Assembly: GCA_019359325.1 (NCBI GenBank)
Contig: JAHHHN010000001.1
Span: 496,001-560,000, forward strand
DNA: 64,000 nucleotides
Source: Mojavia pulchra JT2-VF2
GTDB lineage: Bacteria; Cyanobacteriota; Cyanobacteriia; Cyanobacteriales; Nostocaceae
Reading direction: 5' to 3'
In this document: positions 17,848 to 27,297 of the stretch, piece after piece
Layout: each line of letters begins with the position of its first letter
Numbering within the stretch: position 1 is the first letter of the stretch
Position numbers and translations under genes: made by a program
Notes under the pieces: generated by a model
What the model was told of the DNA's origin: nothing
Databases searched by the model: none
Seen by the model: only the letters and a program-made list of their open reading frames with translations

Positions 17848-18411
17848 CTACGCTACTGGTTTCACAGCTTGATACGAGAAGCCATTTTTAGATAGCTCCT
17901 GGGCCAAAGTCAAGGAATTATCCACGCGGTCTACAAATACGACACCGTTGAGGTGATCCATTTCGTGCTGAATGCAGCGTCCGAGTAAGTCATTAGCTTT
18001 TAAAGTCTTTGGACGGCCATATTCATCTTTATAAGCAATCTCTACCACTTCAGGGCGCTTTACGTCCAAGTAGACGCCCGGAATACTCAAACAGCCTTCT
18101 TGAGCAACGCAGATGTCGCGGCTCACTTGTTTAATCGTGGGGTTAATCAATACCAGTGGTGGGTTAGCTGCGTTATCTGGTTCGCAGTCAATCACAATTA
18201 ATTGTTTATTTATTGCTACTTGTGGTGCAGCCAAACCAATGCCATCTTTGCTGTACATAGTTTGCAGCATTTCGCGTACCAGTTGGCGCAGTTCATCATC
18301 TATTTTCGCAATGCGCTTTGCCGGTTGACGGAGAACGCGATCGCCTAAATAGTGAAGTTCCAAAGGAGGATTTTTTAACTTTTTTTTCTCGACAGCAATT
18401 TCGGAGGGCAT
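17848..18411 (-). CDS. def: Peptide deformylase
   Basis: This enzyme removes the formyl group from the initiator Met of nascent proteins. All three signature motifs are present: GIGLAAPQV, EGCLSIP (metal-ligand Cys) and QHEMDHLNG (two metal-ligand His and the catalytic Glu). The 187-residue length is normal. The frame starts at ATG 18411; the Lys-rich leader (EKKKLKNPP) is common in cyanobacterial forms. It is followed by a small membrane-protein gene. Confidence 0.96.
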   Translation of the reverse strand: MPSEIAVEKKKLKNPPLELHYLGDRVLRQPAKRIAKIDDELRQLVREMLQTMYSKDGIGLAAPQVAINKQLIVIDCEPDNAANPPLVLINPTIKQVSRDICVAQEGCLSIPGVYLDVKRPEVVEIAYKDEYGRPKTLKANDLLGRCIQHEMDHLNGVVFVDRVDNSLTLAQELSKNGFSYQAVKPVA

Positions 18412-18631
18412 GATTCTCTATGGCTAGTTTTTGAACATTCCTGATACTTCAATTCTATCAATCTCCACTCGTTACCCAGGTGTGATCCCAAAATCTCCTT
18501 TTGGTTAAATTTCTAACGCAATTATTTCTGTTGCTTACGCAGTGTCGAGTATAAAGGGTGATGTACTCTCGCATAAAGCCTAGAAAATTACCTGCGAGAC
18601 TAACTACGAAATTTAGATATTGGGGTAATGT

Positions 18632-19534
18632 ATGTTGAAATTTCTGACGAAACTTGATTACTTACTCAAAGAAACTTTCCTCGGTTTGCTGCGTGGAGGT
18701 TGGATGAATTGGGCAGCTGTCAGTACTGTAACGGTATTGCTATTTTTATTTGGTATGAGTCTGCAAACTTCTTGGCAATTAGAAAAGCTACTCAACCAAT
18801 TCGGTAGCCAAATGGAAGTAGCAGTTTATCTCGATTCGGGTACACCAGCCGCAAGTATTGAACCACTAGTAGCAAAAATGCCAGAAGTGGTAGCAATGCA
18901 AATAATTACCAAAGAGCAAGCTTGGACTAAGTTAGTTAAAGAATTAGGAATTTCTGATATTGAAGGTGCAAATCAACAGTTAGGGGAGAATCCGCTAGTT
19001 GATGAGTTGCAGATCAAAGCACGTAACTCTGAGGTTGTACCTACTTTAGCGACGCAATTAGCTAAGTTGCCAGGAGTTGATCTAGTGCAGTATGTAGATG
19101 AAGCAGTCAAACGCATCGCCCAGTTGCACAAAGGACTGAACTGGATTACTTTGACAATTACTATTATTCTGACCTTAACTGCGATCGCCGTTACTAGCAT
19201 TACTATTCGGCTGATTGTGATGGCACGTCGTCAGGAAATTGAAATTATGCAACTAGTCGGTGCAACTGCTGCTTGGATATACTTACCGTTTATTTTGCAA
19301 GGTATAAGTTTTGGCTTACTTGGTGGTGCGATCGCTTGGAGTTTTATTTCACTAATTCAACAGTTTTTAGGAAAATTGCTAGTCAATCAACCTGAGTTGA
19401 TTCAATTTATTACAAAAGGTGTGCAACTCACTCCAGCACAAATATTATTATTACCTTTGATTCTCTTGAGCTTTGGTGCAGCTGTAGGATTAATGGGTAG
19501 TTTATTCGCTGTACGGCGTTTCGCTAAAAGTTAG
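18632..19534 (+). CDS. ftsX: FtsX-like cell division permease
   Basis: A 300-residue FtsX: a cytoplasmic basic start, one membrane helix (AAVSTVTVLLFLFGMSL), an extracytoplasmic domain of about 120 residues (LEVAVYLDSGT-type start MEVAVYLDSG; LPGVDLVQYVDEA end), then three helices in a FtsX/MacB-type permease (ARRQEIEIMQLVGAT motif, which couples to the ATPase FtsE). FtsEX transmits ATP hydrolysis across the membrane to control peptidoglycan hydrolases at division. No ftsE is adjacent. The frame starts at ATG 18632. Confidence 0.93.
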   Translation: MLKFLTKLDYLLKETFLGLLRGGWMNWAAVSTVTVLLFLFGMSLQTSWQLEKLLNQFGSQMEVAVYLDSGTPAASIEPLVAKMPEVVAMQIITKEQAWTKLVKELGISDIEGANQQLGENPLVDELQIKARNSEVVPTLATQLAKLPGVDLVQYVDEAVKRIAQLHKGLNWITLTITIILTLTAIAVTSITIRLIVMARRQEIEIMQLVGATAAWIYLPFILQGISFGLLGGAIAWSFISLIQQFLGKLLVNQPELIQFITKGVQLTPAQILLLPLILLSFGAAVGLMGSLFAVRRFAKS

Positions 19535-19556
19535 CAAGCTTTTTGGAGTATATCTT

Positions 19557-19588
19557 AATTACGAATTACGAATTACGAATTACGAATT
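19557..19588. repeat. ACGAATT heptamer repeat
   Basis: Four exact copies of ACGAATT at 19561-19588, preceded by TTAATT, fill the gap between ftsX and the next gene and end 3 bp before its ATG. It occupies the place of the ribosome binding site, leaving no clear Shine-Dalgarno sequence. Confidence 0.9.
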
Positions 19589-19591
19589 AAT

Positions 19592-20401
19592 ATGACATCT
19601 CAATGGGAACGTTTGCTGCTAAACCTTGGTGAATGGCAAGGTTCATTCACCCGGTTCTCGCCCCAAGGTGAACTAAAAGAAGATATTAAAAGTGTTGTTT
19701 CCTTTGAAGGATTGAACAACAATCAGACAATGCGCCAAATTGTCCGCCGTCAGGGGCAAAAAGATTTGGTTCTAGAATACAGTTCTCTGGGAAAGAATAC
19801 TCTGTTGTTTGAAAATGGGGCATTTTCTCAAGGTTCTATTCAACTTGCACCATTTACCGAATTTGGTGCAGAACTAGGTTTGATTCATGAAAACCGCCGT
19901 TTGCGTTTGGTGCAACTGTTTGATAAAAACGGTCAGCTAGACAAACTTACCTTAATTCGAGAACATTTAGCTGGTACTGAAGCACGAGAAAGTCCTGCTG
20001 TGCAAATAGATGACTTGTTAGGAGAATGGCAAGGTGAAGCAATAACAATATACACAGATTTGCGTTCTCCTAATACTGTCTCGACAACCCTGAAATTACA
20101 AATTGATGAAGCTGGGCGCTTTTTTCAAAGTCTTTCTTTTGGCGAACATACAATTACTTCTACCGCTACCATTAAAGGGTCTATCATCCATTTCGATCAA
20201 GATCCACAAAAGCAGATGCAAGTATTGCTGCTCCCTGGTGGCGCTTCTGCTACTTCTCCACTTAAGGTAAATTTACGCCAAAGTTTTATCTTAGAGGTGG
20301 GTTGGTTAATTCAGCCAAATCTGCGCCAAAGAATGATTCGCAGCTACGATGATAAAGGCGAATGGGTGAGCCTCACCTTAGTTACAGAAGAAAGAATTTA
20401 G
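19592..20401 (+). CDS. DUF3598 family protein (calycin-like)
   Basis: A 269-residue protein made of two similar lipocalin-like halves, each with a GEWQG motif: LGEWQGSFTRFSPQGEL near residue 12 and LGEWQGEAITIYTD near residue 147. This layout is typical of the cyanobacterial DUF3598 family, whose members are thought to bind a small hydrophobic or pigment-like ligand; function is unproven. No signal peptide is visible, so it should be cytoplasmic. It starts at ATG 19592, directly after a heptamer repeat. Confidence 0.8.
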   Translation: MTSQWERLLLNLGEWQGSFTRFSPQGELKEDIKSVVSFEGLNNNQTMRQIVRRQGQKDLVLEYSSLGKNTLLFENGAFSQGSIQLAPFTEFGAELGLIHENRRLRLVQLFDKNGQLDKLTLIREHLAGTEARESPAVQIDDLLGEWQGEAITIYTDLRSPNTVSTTLKLQIDEAGRFFQSLSFGEHTITSTATIKGSIIHFDQDPQKQMQVLLLPGGASATSPLKVNLRQSFILEVGWLIQPNLRQRMIRSYDDKGEWVSLTLVTEERI

Positions 20402-20429
20402 GAGTGTAACAGTTTCACTTTAACGAGTG

Positions 20430-20642
20430 TTAAACTGCTTCTTCGCTGCTATCCAGTTTTCTCTTAAGTATCTGTGCCATTTCCTTCAAATCCTCGTCAG
20501 TTTGAGGAAATCGGTACTTCGGACTGTTAGGATTACCACGTTTGATTAGTGCTTCAATTGCCTCATCATCCTCTCTATGTGCTAAAACGTAAGCTCTCAG
20601 TTCTTGGCGGGTCATTCGGCTAAAGTCAGGCTTCGTCATCAT
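20430..20642 (-). CDS. DUF6887-like small protein, second gene of an overlapping pair
   Basis: A 70-residue charged protein (FSRMTRQELRAYVLAHREDD) of a type seen beside DUF6888 genes in cyanobacteria. I start it at ATG 20642, since GGAGG lies 4 nt upstream within the end of the preceding gene and the two frames overlap by 17 bp; the frame extends to a TTG at 20666. The N-terminus resembles the SAP-like helix MTxxELxxYxLxHR. The paired, overlapping, very small genes look like a toxin-antitoxin arrangement, but no toxin fold is recognised. Confidence 0.75.
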   Translation of the reverse strand: MMTKPDFSRMTRQELRAYVLAHREDDEAIEALIKRGNPNSPKYRFPQTDEDLKEMAQILKRKLDSSEEAV

Positions 20643-20817
20643 TGAACCTCCATTGACCATCGGCAAAAATCAAAATCTCCAGGCTCTCAGTCACACCAGC
20701 AAGAATAAATACTGTCTTGGTATTTTGGTTATACCGAAATACATGGATAGGCTGATACCCATTTGATAGCATTTGGCATACTTTGACACAGGCTAGAGCC
20801 TGTTCTGCGGTAGGCAT
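20626..20817 (-). CDS. DUF6888-like small protein, first gene of an overlapping pair
   Basis: A 63-residue protein starting at ATG 20817 (MPTAEQALACVKVCQMLSNG). The pattern of an N-terminal helix, then YQPIHVFRYN, VFILAG and a final ILIFADGQWRF is that of DUF6888. Its last codons contain the GGAGG ribosome site and ATG of the following DUF6887-like gene, so translation is probably coupled. Function unknown. Confidence 0.75.
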   Translation of the reverse strand: MPTAEQALACVKVCQMLSNGYQPIHVFRYNQNTKTVFILAGVTESLEILIFADGQWRFNDDEA

Positions 20818-20936
20818 ACACTTTTATGTATATGATAGCGAGTACCACCTTACCGTAAAAGTCGTACCGTATTGGCTTGAAGGGATCTAAACAAATAACT
20901 AAAAGACAAAAACTATTTTAAAAGCTTAGTCATCCT

Positions 20937-21512
20937 TTATACAAATGTACAAGGGCTATGCAATGCTTTGTTGAGTAAAGCTTGATATTCTGCATCAGTA
21001 ACGCGATAAGCACCAAATCTTTCCAGGTGGGGATTCATCATTTGAGCGTCAAATAGCACAAATTGCCTCTGACGCAACCTTTCTACCAACTTTACCATTG
21101 CTACTTTTGAGCCTTCGCTAATGCGGTAAAACATTGATTCTCCAATGAAAGCACCGCCAATCACAATTCCTAAAATTCCTCCAGCGAGTTCGTCACCGTC
21201 CCAAGTTTCAAAGCTATAAGCATAACCCGTCTGGTAAAGAAGCCAATAAATTCTTTGTAGTTCTGGCGAAATCCAAGTTGTTTCGCGGTTAGCACACCCA
21301 GCTACCACAGCTTTAAAATCACGATTAATTGCGATCGCAAACCGTTCTTGATTTAGGATGCGCCGCAAGGATGTAGGATAGCGAAATCTTTCATCTAAAG
21401 GAATTAACGTGCGATCGCGACTACCATACCAAGCCAAGCCTTCAGTGTCGTCGGCCATGAGAAAATAGCCTTGAGCATAGCCTTGAATAATAGCGGCGAT
21501 ATCATATTGCAT
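20937..21512 (-). CDS. aat: Leucyl/phenylalanyl-tRNA--protein transferase
   Basis: Aat adds Leu or Phe from aminoacyl-tRNA to proteins with N-terminal Arg or Lys, marking them for the ClpS/ClpAP N-degron pathway. The family motifs are present: [63 protein letters not shown] and [16 protein letters not shown] start at ATG 21512 (MQYDIAAII), the usual family start, rather than a TTG 18 bp upstream. About 191 residues, normal. Confidence 0.95.
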   Translation of the reverse strand: MQYDIAAIIQGYAQGYFLMADDTEGLAWYGSRDRTLIPLDERFRYPTSLRRILNQERFAIAINRDFKAVVAGCANRETTWISPELQRIYWLLYQTGYAYSFETWDGDELAGGILGIVIGGAFIGESMFYRISEGSKVAMVKLVERLRQRQFVLFDAQMMNPHLERFGAYRVTDAEYQALLNKALHSPCTFV

Positions 21513-21614
21513 AGTTAAGCAAATAATCAAAAAAGCCTGACTGAGAATGCAACTTGATGCTAACAGTCATCTTCTGCATTCCTCTTAGTTCCTCTGCGTT
21601 GAAGGTAAATCAAG

Positions 21615-21944
21615 ATGACAGAACCAATTCCACCGATCACCCTACCCCCGGCTGAAAATCCCCAGCTTGAAGGTGAATGGTTACAACAACGCCTGCTGCG
21701 GTGGCTGGATGCAGAATTTCTGCCGGAAATAGTCAATCAAAAAATTGCCCAACGCGCCGCCCAGATTTTTATGCGACAACGTATGGAAGGAGAAAACGAC
21801 CTTGGTTCTCTGGTAATTGCCATTGTTACAGAGATGCAGGCGTTTGATTTTTCCAAAAGTTTTTATGGAGAGTTTGCGATCGCTAACGCTGTCAGCGATC
21901 TACTCTTAGAAAGTCTGGGGATTGATCGGTGTTGCGGTCAATGA
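21615..21944 (+). CDS. Conserved-looking protein of unknown function
   Basis: A 109-residue acidic protein with ATG 21615 preceded by GAAGG. The proline-rich start (PIPPITLPPAENP) is followed by helices (WLQQRLLRWLDAEFLPE, IAQRAAQIFMRQRM) and a short Cys pair at the end (GIDRCCGQ). Codon usage and a HIP1 site resemble neighbouring resident genes. It converges with rpsN across a heptamer repeat. I do not recognise the family. Confidence 0.7.
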   Translation: MTEPIPPITLPPAENPQLEGEWLQQRLLRWLDAEFLPEIVNQKIAQRAAQIFMRQRMEGENDLGSLVIAIVTEMQAFDFSKSFYGEFAIANAVSDLLLESLGIDRCCGQ

Positions 21945-21980
21945 TCTTTGTCATTTGTCATTTGTCCTTAGTAAATAACC

Positions 21981-22020
21981 AATGACTAATGACTAATGAC
22001 TAATGACTAATGACCAATGA
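21981..22020. repeat. AATGACT heptamer repeat
   Basis: Four AATGACT units, one AATGACC and a partial unit lie in the gap between two convergent genes and touch the rpsN stop codon. STRR-type repeat. Confidence 0.9.
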
Positions 22021-22323
22021 TTACCAACTAGACTTAACTACTCCGGGCAATAGACCTTCGTGTGCCCATTCTCGCAAAACGTTCCGAGATAGCCCAAAGT
22101 CACGATAAACACCTCTAGGACGCCCTGTTACCCAGCAACGGTTGCGGCGGCGGGTTGGTGCGCTATTACGGGGTAGTTGTTGAAGTTTTCGGTGAATTTC
22201 TAGCTTATCAAGGGGAGATTCGGCGCTTTCAAACTCTATTTGTAACGCTTCCCGCTTTTCAGCATACTTTTCTACCAACTTGGCGCGTTTTTTCTCGCGC
22301 TCAATCATGCTCTTTTTGGCCAT
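22021..22323 (-). CDS. rpsN: 30S ribosomal protein S14
   Basis: The 100-residue protein matches S14 of the long, zinc-free type: [13 protein letters not shown], then [20 protein letters not shown] and [20 protein letters not shown], ending GVVKSSW. It binds 16S rRNA in the head of the small subunit. Only one Cys of the usual zinc knuckle remains, as in other long forms. It lies outside the main ribosomal operon, as is common in cyanobacteria. ATG 22323 is the start. Confidence 0.97.
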   Translation of the reverse strand: MAKKSMIEREKKRAKLVEKYAEKREALQIEFESAESPLDKLEIHRKLQQLPRNSAPTRRRNRCWVTGRPRGVYRDFGLSRNVLREWAHEGLLPGVVKSSW

Positions 22324-22480
22324 ACATTCTCTAACTTAATTTAAAGACAGCATTTTCCATTCTACAGTTATGATAGGCTTTTAGCCTCTTTTGCCCTCAA
22401 CAGATATCAGCTTTATTGTACTTCGGGTTTCTTCCCACCTCAAAGTATAGTGCTAGCTTTCTCTTAGTGTTAACTGTTCA

Positions 22481-23158
22481 CTAATTTTTGTTAGCAGCTG
22501 GGCAGAGATCCGCCAAATCACAAGCAAGGCAAACAGGGGAACGAGCTTTACAGATAGCACGTCCGTGATAAATCAGCCGAATTGACCAATTTTCCCAATC
22601 TGATTGTGGCAATAACTTCATTAAATCTTGCTCAATATGAACAGGGTCTGTGTGTTTTGTTAAACCCAAGTGATTGCTGAGGCGCTTGACATGAGTATCG
22701 ACCGTCACCCCAGCATTAATACCATAAGCATGAGCAAGAACTACATTAGCCGTCTTTCGCGCCACACCTGGAAGCTTTAACAACTCTTCCATTTGGTTGG
22801 GAACCACAGAATCAAATTCGGTGACAATCATTCGACACGCGGCTTGAATATTCTTCGCTTTATTGCGATAAAACCCGGTCGAACGCACCAACTCTTCTAA
22901 CTCTGTCAAATCAGCATTTGCTAAACTCGCAGCATCAGGAAATCGACTAAATAAAGCTGGTGTCACTTTATTTACTCGCTCATCTGTACACTGTGCAGAG
23001 AGAATTGTTGCCACTAAAAGCTGCACTGGTGTTGAGTAGTTTAAAGAGCAAGTTGCATTCGGATAAAGACGCTTTAAGCGAGTCAGAATTTCTAGCGTCC
23101 GTTGCTTCTTAGATGGCGGTTTGTGAGTAATGGTCACTGGAACAATTTTTGTACCCAC
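22481..23158 (-). CDS. nth: Endonuclease III (DNA glycosylase/AP lyase)
   Basis: Nth removes oxidised pyrimidines and cuts the abasic site. Visible are the helix-hairpin-helix LPGVARKTANVV with the catalytic Lys, the catalytic Asp in VTVDTHVKRLSNHLG, and the C-terminal 4Fe-4S loop with spacing C-x6-C-x2-C-x5-C (CKARSPVCLACDLADLC). The frame begins at GTG 23158 and overlaps the rseP 3' end by 25 bp, so coupled translation is likely; a start a few codons later is possible. Confidence 0.95.
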   Translation of the reverse strand: MGTKIVPVTITHKPPSKKQRTLEILTRLKRLYPNATCSLNYSTPVQLLVATILSAQCTDERVNKVTPALFSRFPDAASLANADLTELEELVRSTGFYRNKAKNIQAACRMIVTEFDSVVPNQMEELLKLPGVARKTANVVLAHAYGINAGVTVDTHVKRLSNHLGLTKHTDPVHIEQDLMKLLPQSDWENWSIRLIYHGRAICKARSPVCLACDLADLCPAANKN

Positions 23159-24231
23159 TCCAACTGGGTTGTTAATTGGGTAGTTTCTTTGACAATCAGA
23201 AAAATTCCTAGTCCTAACAGTAGCACCAAACCAGTTTGCATAACACCTTCTTGAATGCGGTTGGGTAGGGGCTTACCGCGCAGACCTTCAATCAATAGAA
23301 AAGCGAGTTGTCCCCCATCTAAAGCTGGTAGAGGCAAAATGTTAATAACTGCTAGGTTAATGCTGATCAGTGCTGCAAAGAAGAACAAACTGCCTGTATC
23401 ATTTTGGGCAATATTCGCACCAATTTCGACAATTTTAATTGGGCCAGCTACTTGGTTAGCAGTTTCGCCAAAGTTAGTGATCAGTTGCCCAAAACCTTTA
23501 AATGTCAAAAGCACAATCCGCTGAAATTCTGTAGCACCAAACTTCAAAGCTTCTATTGGATTGACAATACGACGACGCTCAACTTTACCGTTGGGAGAAA
23601 GGCCAATACCAATAGTACCGCCATTGGATTTCGCCTCCGGAACCACGTTTACAGATAACCTTTCGTCGCCACGGGCAATTTCGAGTTGAATTGAGTTACC
23701 TGCATTAGTTTTAATTAAGTCTCTAAAAGCGTCTATCTCTTGCAAAGAAGTGCCAAATTCTCTTTGATTAGCCGCTAAGATGACATCTCCTGGCTTAATT
23801 CCAGCGTTAGCTGCTACAGAACTTACTTCTGGTGCTAGCTGTTGGATTAAGACTCCAGGTTGGCTGGCTTGTCCTACCCCGACAAAACTCACCTGTCCTA
23901 CTAATAGGAGATAGGCAAATATTAAATTTGCAATCACGCCCGCGCTAATCACGATCGCTCGATCTAATATCGGACGATTACGCAGCAGATTCGGGTCATT
24001 AGGGGGAACATCGCTATCTGGATCATCATCAGGAAAGCCCACAAAGCCACCTAAAGGAAAAGCACGGATAGCATATTCAGTTTGCGGCCCTTGGTATTTC
24101 CATAAAATTGGCCCAAAACCCAAAGAAAAACGGTTAACATGAATGCCCTGAGAACGTGCTGCAATGAAATGTCCTAGTTCGTGTACCAAGATCAAAACAG
24201 CTAAGACTGCGATCGCTGCTAAAACTGACAT
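23134..24231 (-). CDS. rseP: Site-2 metalloprotease RseP
   Basis: A membrane zinc protease that cuts within the membrane, usually releasing a sigma factor or other regulator. The zinc site is seen as HELGHFIAAR in the first helix and the third ligand region as LPLPALDGGQL near residue 305. A PDZ domain (about 125-205, ANAGIKPGDVILAAN) lies between the first and last helices. The 365-residue length is normal. ATG 24231 is the start. It is followed by nth with a 25-bp overlap; serS lies upstream on the same strand. Confidence 0.94.
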   Translation of the reverse strand: MSVLAAIAVLAVLILVHELGHFIAARSQGIHVNRFSLGFGPILWKYQGPQTEYAIRAFPLGGFVGFPDDDPDSDVPPNDPNLLRNRPILDRAIVISAGVIANLIFAYLLLVGQVSFVGVGQASQPGVLIQQLAPEVSSVAANAGIKPGDVILAANQREFGTSLQEIDAFRDLIKTNAGNSIQLEIARGDERLSVNVVPEAKSNGGTIGIGLSPNGKVERRRIVNPIEALKFGATEFQRIVLLTFKGFGQLITNFGETANQVAGPIKIVEIGANIAQNDTGSLFFFAALISINLAVINILPLPALDGGQLAFLLIEGLRGKPLPNRIQEGVMQTGLVLLLGLGIFLIVKETTQLTTQLEWVQKLFQ

Positions 24232-24384
24232 AGATCAAATTAGTGAAGATATTAAGCTATATAACTATCTTCATTCTAAAATGTGTAACTGGCTTGAACT
24301 TGGATTTACTTGTCTGTATGGAATATTTTCGCGGTAGATATCGGTCATGAGCATACAGACTGATGGCTGATGGCTAATTGCTGA

Positions 24385-25665
24385 TTACAATATTTCACGT
24401 CCTAAGTAAGGTTGCAGAGCTTCTGGTATCTTTACCGTCCCATCCGGTTGTTGATAATTCTCCAAAATTGCTGCCATTGTACGTCCCACAGCTAACCCAG
24501 AACCGTTGAGGGTATGTACAAACTGAGTACCCTTCTTCCCTGCTTCTTTGAAGCGAATGTCAGCCCGTCGTGCCTGGAAGTCTATAAAATTGGAACAGCT
24601 AGAAATCTCGCGGTATTTGCCAGACGAGGGCAACCAAACCTCTAAATCATAAGTTTTGGTTGATGAGAATCCTAAATCCCCAGTGCATAAAGTTATGACT
24701 CGATAAGGTAACTGTAAAGCTTGTAAAATCGCCTCTGCATTTCCCACCAATTTTTCTAGTTCATCAAAAGAATGGCTCGGATGGACAAACTTGACCAGTT
24801 CGACTTTATTGAATTGATGTAGGCGAATTAATCCCCGCATATCTCGCCCATAACTTCCAGCTTCACGGCGAAAACAAGGCGTATAAGCACAGTGATAAAT
24901 AGGTAAGTCTTCAGCAGCGAGAATTTCCCCCCGGTAGAGGTTAGTAACCGGAACTTCCGCCGTTGGAATTAGCCACAAGTCATCGTCAGCGCATTTAAAG
25001 CTTTCTTCAGCAAACTTGGGTAGCTGACCAGTGGCTGTCAAAGACTCGGTATTCACTAAAACTGGCGGGCTGACTTCTATATAACCAGCTTCAGTCTGGA
25101 GAGCCAGCATAAATTGAATTAATGCCCTCTCTAAGGCCGCACCAGCACCTATTAGAGCCACAAAGCGACTTTGGGCAACTTTTACAGCTCGTGCAACATT
25201 GAGAATACCCAGCTTTTCCCCAATTTCCCAATGCGGGAGAATATTCTTGTTCTGAGGAATGTACTCATCACCCCAACGGCGAACTTCTACGTTCTCTTCC
25301 TCACTTTTACCGATGGGTGTAGATTCACTGGGTAAATTGGGGATTGCCAACAACAATTGCTCAATTTCAGCTTTGAGTTCTCTTTCTTGCGGTTCCAGTT
25401 CGCTTAATTGAGTTTTAATGGAGTTACCCTCATCTCGCAAAGATTGAATTTCTGGAGATTGAGGATTGGTTCCAGATTTAATCTTTTGTCCGACGATTTT
25501 ACCAATTTCATTACTCCGGGCTTGGAGCTGACTGCGTGCCGCCTCTAGTTCCCGTTGTTGCTGATCTAGCTGTAATATCGGTTGAATGTCATATTTACCA
25601 CTACGAGTATTCAACCGCTCTTGAATCAATTGGGGATTTTCCCGTATTTGCTTAATATCCAGCAC
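24385..25665 (-). CDS. serS: Seryl-tRNA synthetase
   Basis: SerRS charges tRNA-Ser. The N-terminal tRNA-binding coiled coil (about 25-105) and class II catalytic core are clear: motif 2 in [22 protein letters not shown] and motif 3 in [21 protein letters not shown] start at GTG 25665, which gives [18 protein letters not shown], the invariant start of SerRS; the frame is open further upstream but the extra 55 residues do not belong to the family. About 426 residues, normal. Confidence 0.95.
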   Translation of the reverse strand: MLDIKQIRENPQLIQERLNTRSGKYDIQPILQLDQQQRELEAARSQLQARSNEIGKIVGQKIKSGTNPQSPEIQSLRDEGNSIKTQLSELEPQERELKAEIEQLLLAIPNLPSESTPIGKSEEENVEVRRWGDEYIPQNKNILPHWEIGEKLGILNVARAVKVAQSRFVALIGAGAALERALIQFMLALQTEAGYIEVSPPVLVNTESLTATGQLPKFAEESFKCADDDLWLIPTAEVPVTNLYRGEILAAEDLPIYHCAYTPCFRREAGSYGRDMRGLIRLHQFNKVELVKFVHPSHSFDELEKLVGNAEAILQALQLPYRVITLCTGDLGFSSTKTYDLEVWLPSSGKYREISSCSNFIDFQARRADIRFKEAGKKGTQFVHTLNGSGLAVGRTMAAILENYQQPDGTVKIPEALQPYLGREIL

Positions 25666-25799
25666 AGATTTTTCTTTTGTCTTTCGCCTAGTATCTTCCT
25701 GCCAAAACATCAGCATATACTGATTTTGGCTTGCCATGACAGGAATTGCAAATACAAAAATTTTGCTCTGCCAATCTTGCCAATGATTAAATATCCCTT

Positions 25800-26378
25800 C
25801 TAAGGCCGAGTAATCCGATTGAGGAGCCACAGCGAGGCAATCAGTCCTGCAAAGTGAGCCATGACTGTGTTTGTGTTTGCCTGCACTACAAACATATCCA
25901 AACCACTGATGAATGGTTGGTTACCTTGAGGAGCAAAGAAAATTTGAGTTTGAGTAATGGCTCTGGCTGCTAGAGTTCCTACAATCGCCTGTGCCCCTAA
26001 CAAAGTCAATAGTATTCCTAGCAAATTTACCATTATACCTAAGCGTAATACTTGTACAGTCTCGCTTTTACGCGGACGGTTGTTGGGATTAGCAGATAGC
26101 AATTGATTACCTAATCTCGTATAACGGTAAGCCAAATAAATACCTACACCCAAGGCAACCAGCCCACAAATTGCCAGAAAGATACCAAATCCCGCTCCTG
26201 CATTATTACCTGTACTACCAGGTCTTTGACTAGAGATAGCAAACAGCAGCAGAATTACACCAGAAACCACGCCTAGTACTAGCTGGAACCAAAAACTAAT
26301 CCAACCTGTAAGACGGAACTTTTGGCCAATTGCCCGAAGATTAGAGGAAGACGCTGTAGCGTCAGAGTTTTGTGACAT
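25800..26378 (-). CDS. DUF3611 family membrane protein
   Basis: A 192-residue protein with four predicted membrane helices: [59 protein letters not shown] and a C-terminal [14 protein letters not shown]. The layout is that of DUF3611, conserved in cyanobacteria and plastids; function unknown. I start at ATG 26378 (MSQNSDATA), four codons after a TTG. It ends about 135 bp before the serS start on the same strand. Confidence 0.82.
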   Translation of the reverse strand: MSQNSDATASSSNLRAIGQKFRLTGWISFWFQLVLGVVSGVILLLFAISSQRPGSTGNNAGAGFGIFLAICGLVALGVGIYLAYRYTRLGNQLLSANPNNRPRKSETVQVLRLGIMVNLLGILLTLLGAQAIVGTLAARAITQTQIFFAPQGNQPFISGLDMFVVQANTNTVMAHFAGLIASLWLLNRITRP

Positions 26379-26896
26379 ATTGGTAACCAATGTGCTAGGC
26401 GCTTCTACAGGGGCTGGGTATTAGGTATTAGATATTAGGTATCAGATATTAAGAAAACTCTTCTCTATTCCCCAGTATCCAGCCCCTAGTCACCATATTT
26501 TAAGGTCTGCACTGGCATAATTACTGTAAAAAAAGTGTTTATTAAGTTTTACAGACAAAATTGCATTTTACCTGTAAAATTTCTTCGATAGCAGCTTATG
26601 CTTAAGCAGTTCTAACCAGCTCGGCATCACTTGACACTAAGACGGCAGCAAAGCCAAGGTCTTAATCGCTCCTCACCACACCGTCTTGAGCTTGGGTAGG
26701 AACGCAGTATTTTGCGTTCCTTAAACTCACACACTCGTCCCACAACTTTAATCAGCGTGGGTCATCGTTTGATGTCTACCCTTTAGAAATTCTGCCTAAG
26801 TAGCGTTATATACTTAGCCTACTTCGGTAGCGCTGTATACTAACTACAAGCATTGTATATACCACCCTAAGACATTTTTTTAGCCATTCACTAACC
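26379..26896. other. Divergent intergenic region with inverted repeats
   Basis: The left end (26418-26452) has imperfect ATTAGGT-type heptamers. CTGTAAAA/TTTTACAG face each other at 26524-26554. A hairpin GGAACGCA/TGCGTTCC lies at 26699-26720 within a segment (about 26590-26760) of higher GC that may be decayed foreign DNA. No supported gene is present. The right end should hold the PadR-gene promoter. Confidence 0.5.
26836..26859 (+). promoter_or_regulatory. Candidate PadR operator
   Basis: The inverted repeat TATAC-N14-GTATA lies 38 bp before the PadR start codon, inside a cluster of TATAC/GTATA words (26810-26862). PadR regulators commonly repress their own gene from such dyads; this site is inferred from position and symmetry. 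Confidence 0.35.
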
Positions 26897-27244
26897 ATGA
26901 AACTTGAGGATATATATCAATTCTTTGAGAATCCTCCGCCAACTTACCTCTGTCAGGAACTAGCAGTTTGTTACATTCTGTATGTTTTACTACAAGGTGA
27001 ATCCTACGGAACCGAGTTGATCCAGCGATTGGAGACTGAAAACCCAACCTATAGGCTTTCGGATACCGTGCTTTACAGTGCGATCAAATTTCTCGAAGAC
27101 CAAAGAGCAATCACTGGGTATTGGAAAAAACTCGAAGGGCGGGGACGCCCTAGACGAATGTACCAAGTTTCTCCAGAATGGCAAGTTCAATCACAGGATT
27201 TAGCTCAACTTTGGTTAGACTACATCAATCAAAGGACAAATTAA
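26897..27244 (+). CDS. PadR family transcriptional regulator
   Basis: A 115-residue winged-helix protein. The PadR signature is clear: LAVCYILYVLLQGESYGTELI (first helices), TYRLSDTVLYSAIKFLEDQ (recognition helix) and the wing GRGRPRRMYQVSPEW. The second helical dimerisation domain is short, as in PadR-s1 members. It starts at ATG 26897. A cytochrome-maturation-type membrane gene follows 53 bp later on the same strand, so that gene is the most likely target. Confidence 0.9.
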   Translation: MKLEDIYQFFENPPPTYLCQELAVCYILYVLLQGESYGTELIQRLETENPTYRLSDTVLYSAIKFLEDQRAITGYWKKLEGRGRPRRMYQVSPEWQVQSQDLAQLWLDYINQRTN

Positions 27245-27297
27245 CGAATAATTGATAATGAATAAGTCTCCTCCAGTCAAACAGTAAGTACTTTTTT

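Noticed and set aside
26590-26760. Remnant of an IS200/IS605-type element
   Set aside because: The patch has a hairpin and odd base composition, but no TnpA or TnpB motif can be read in any frame.
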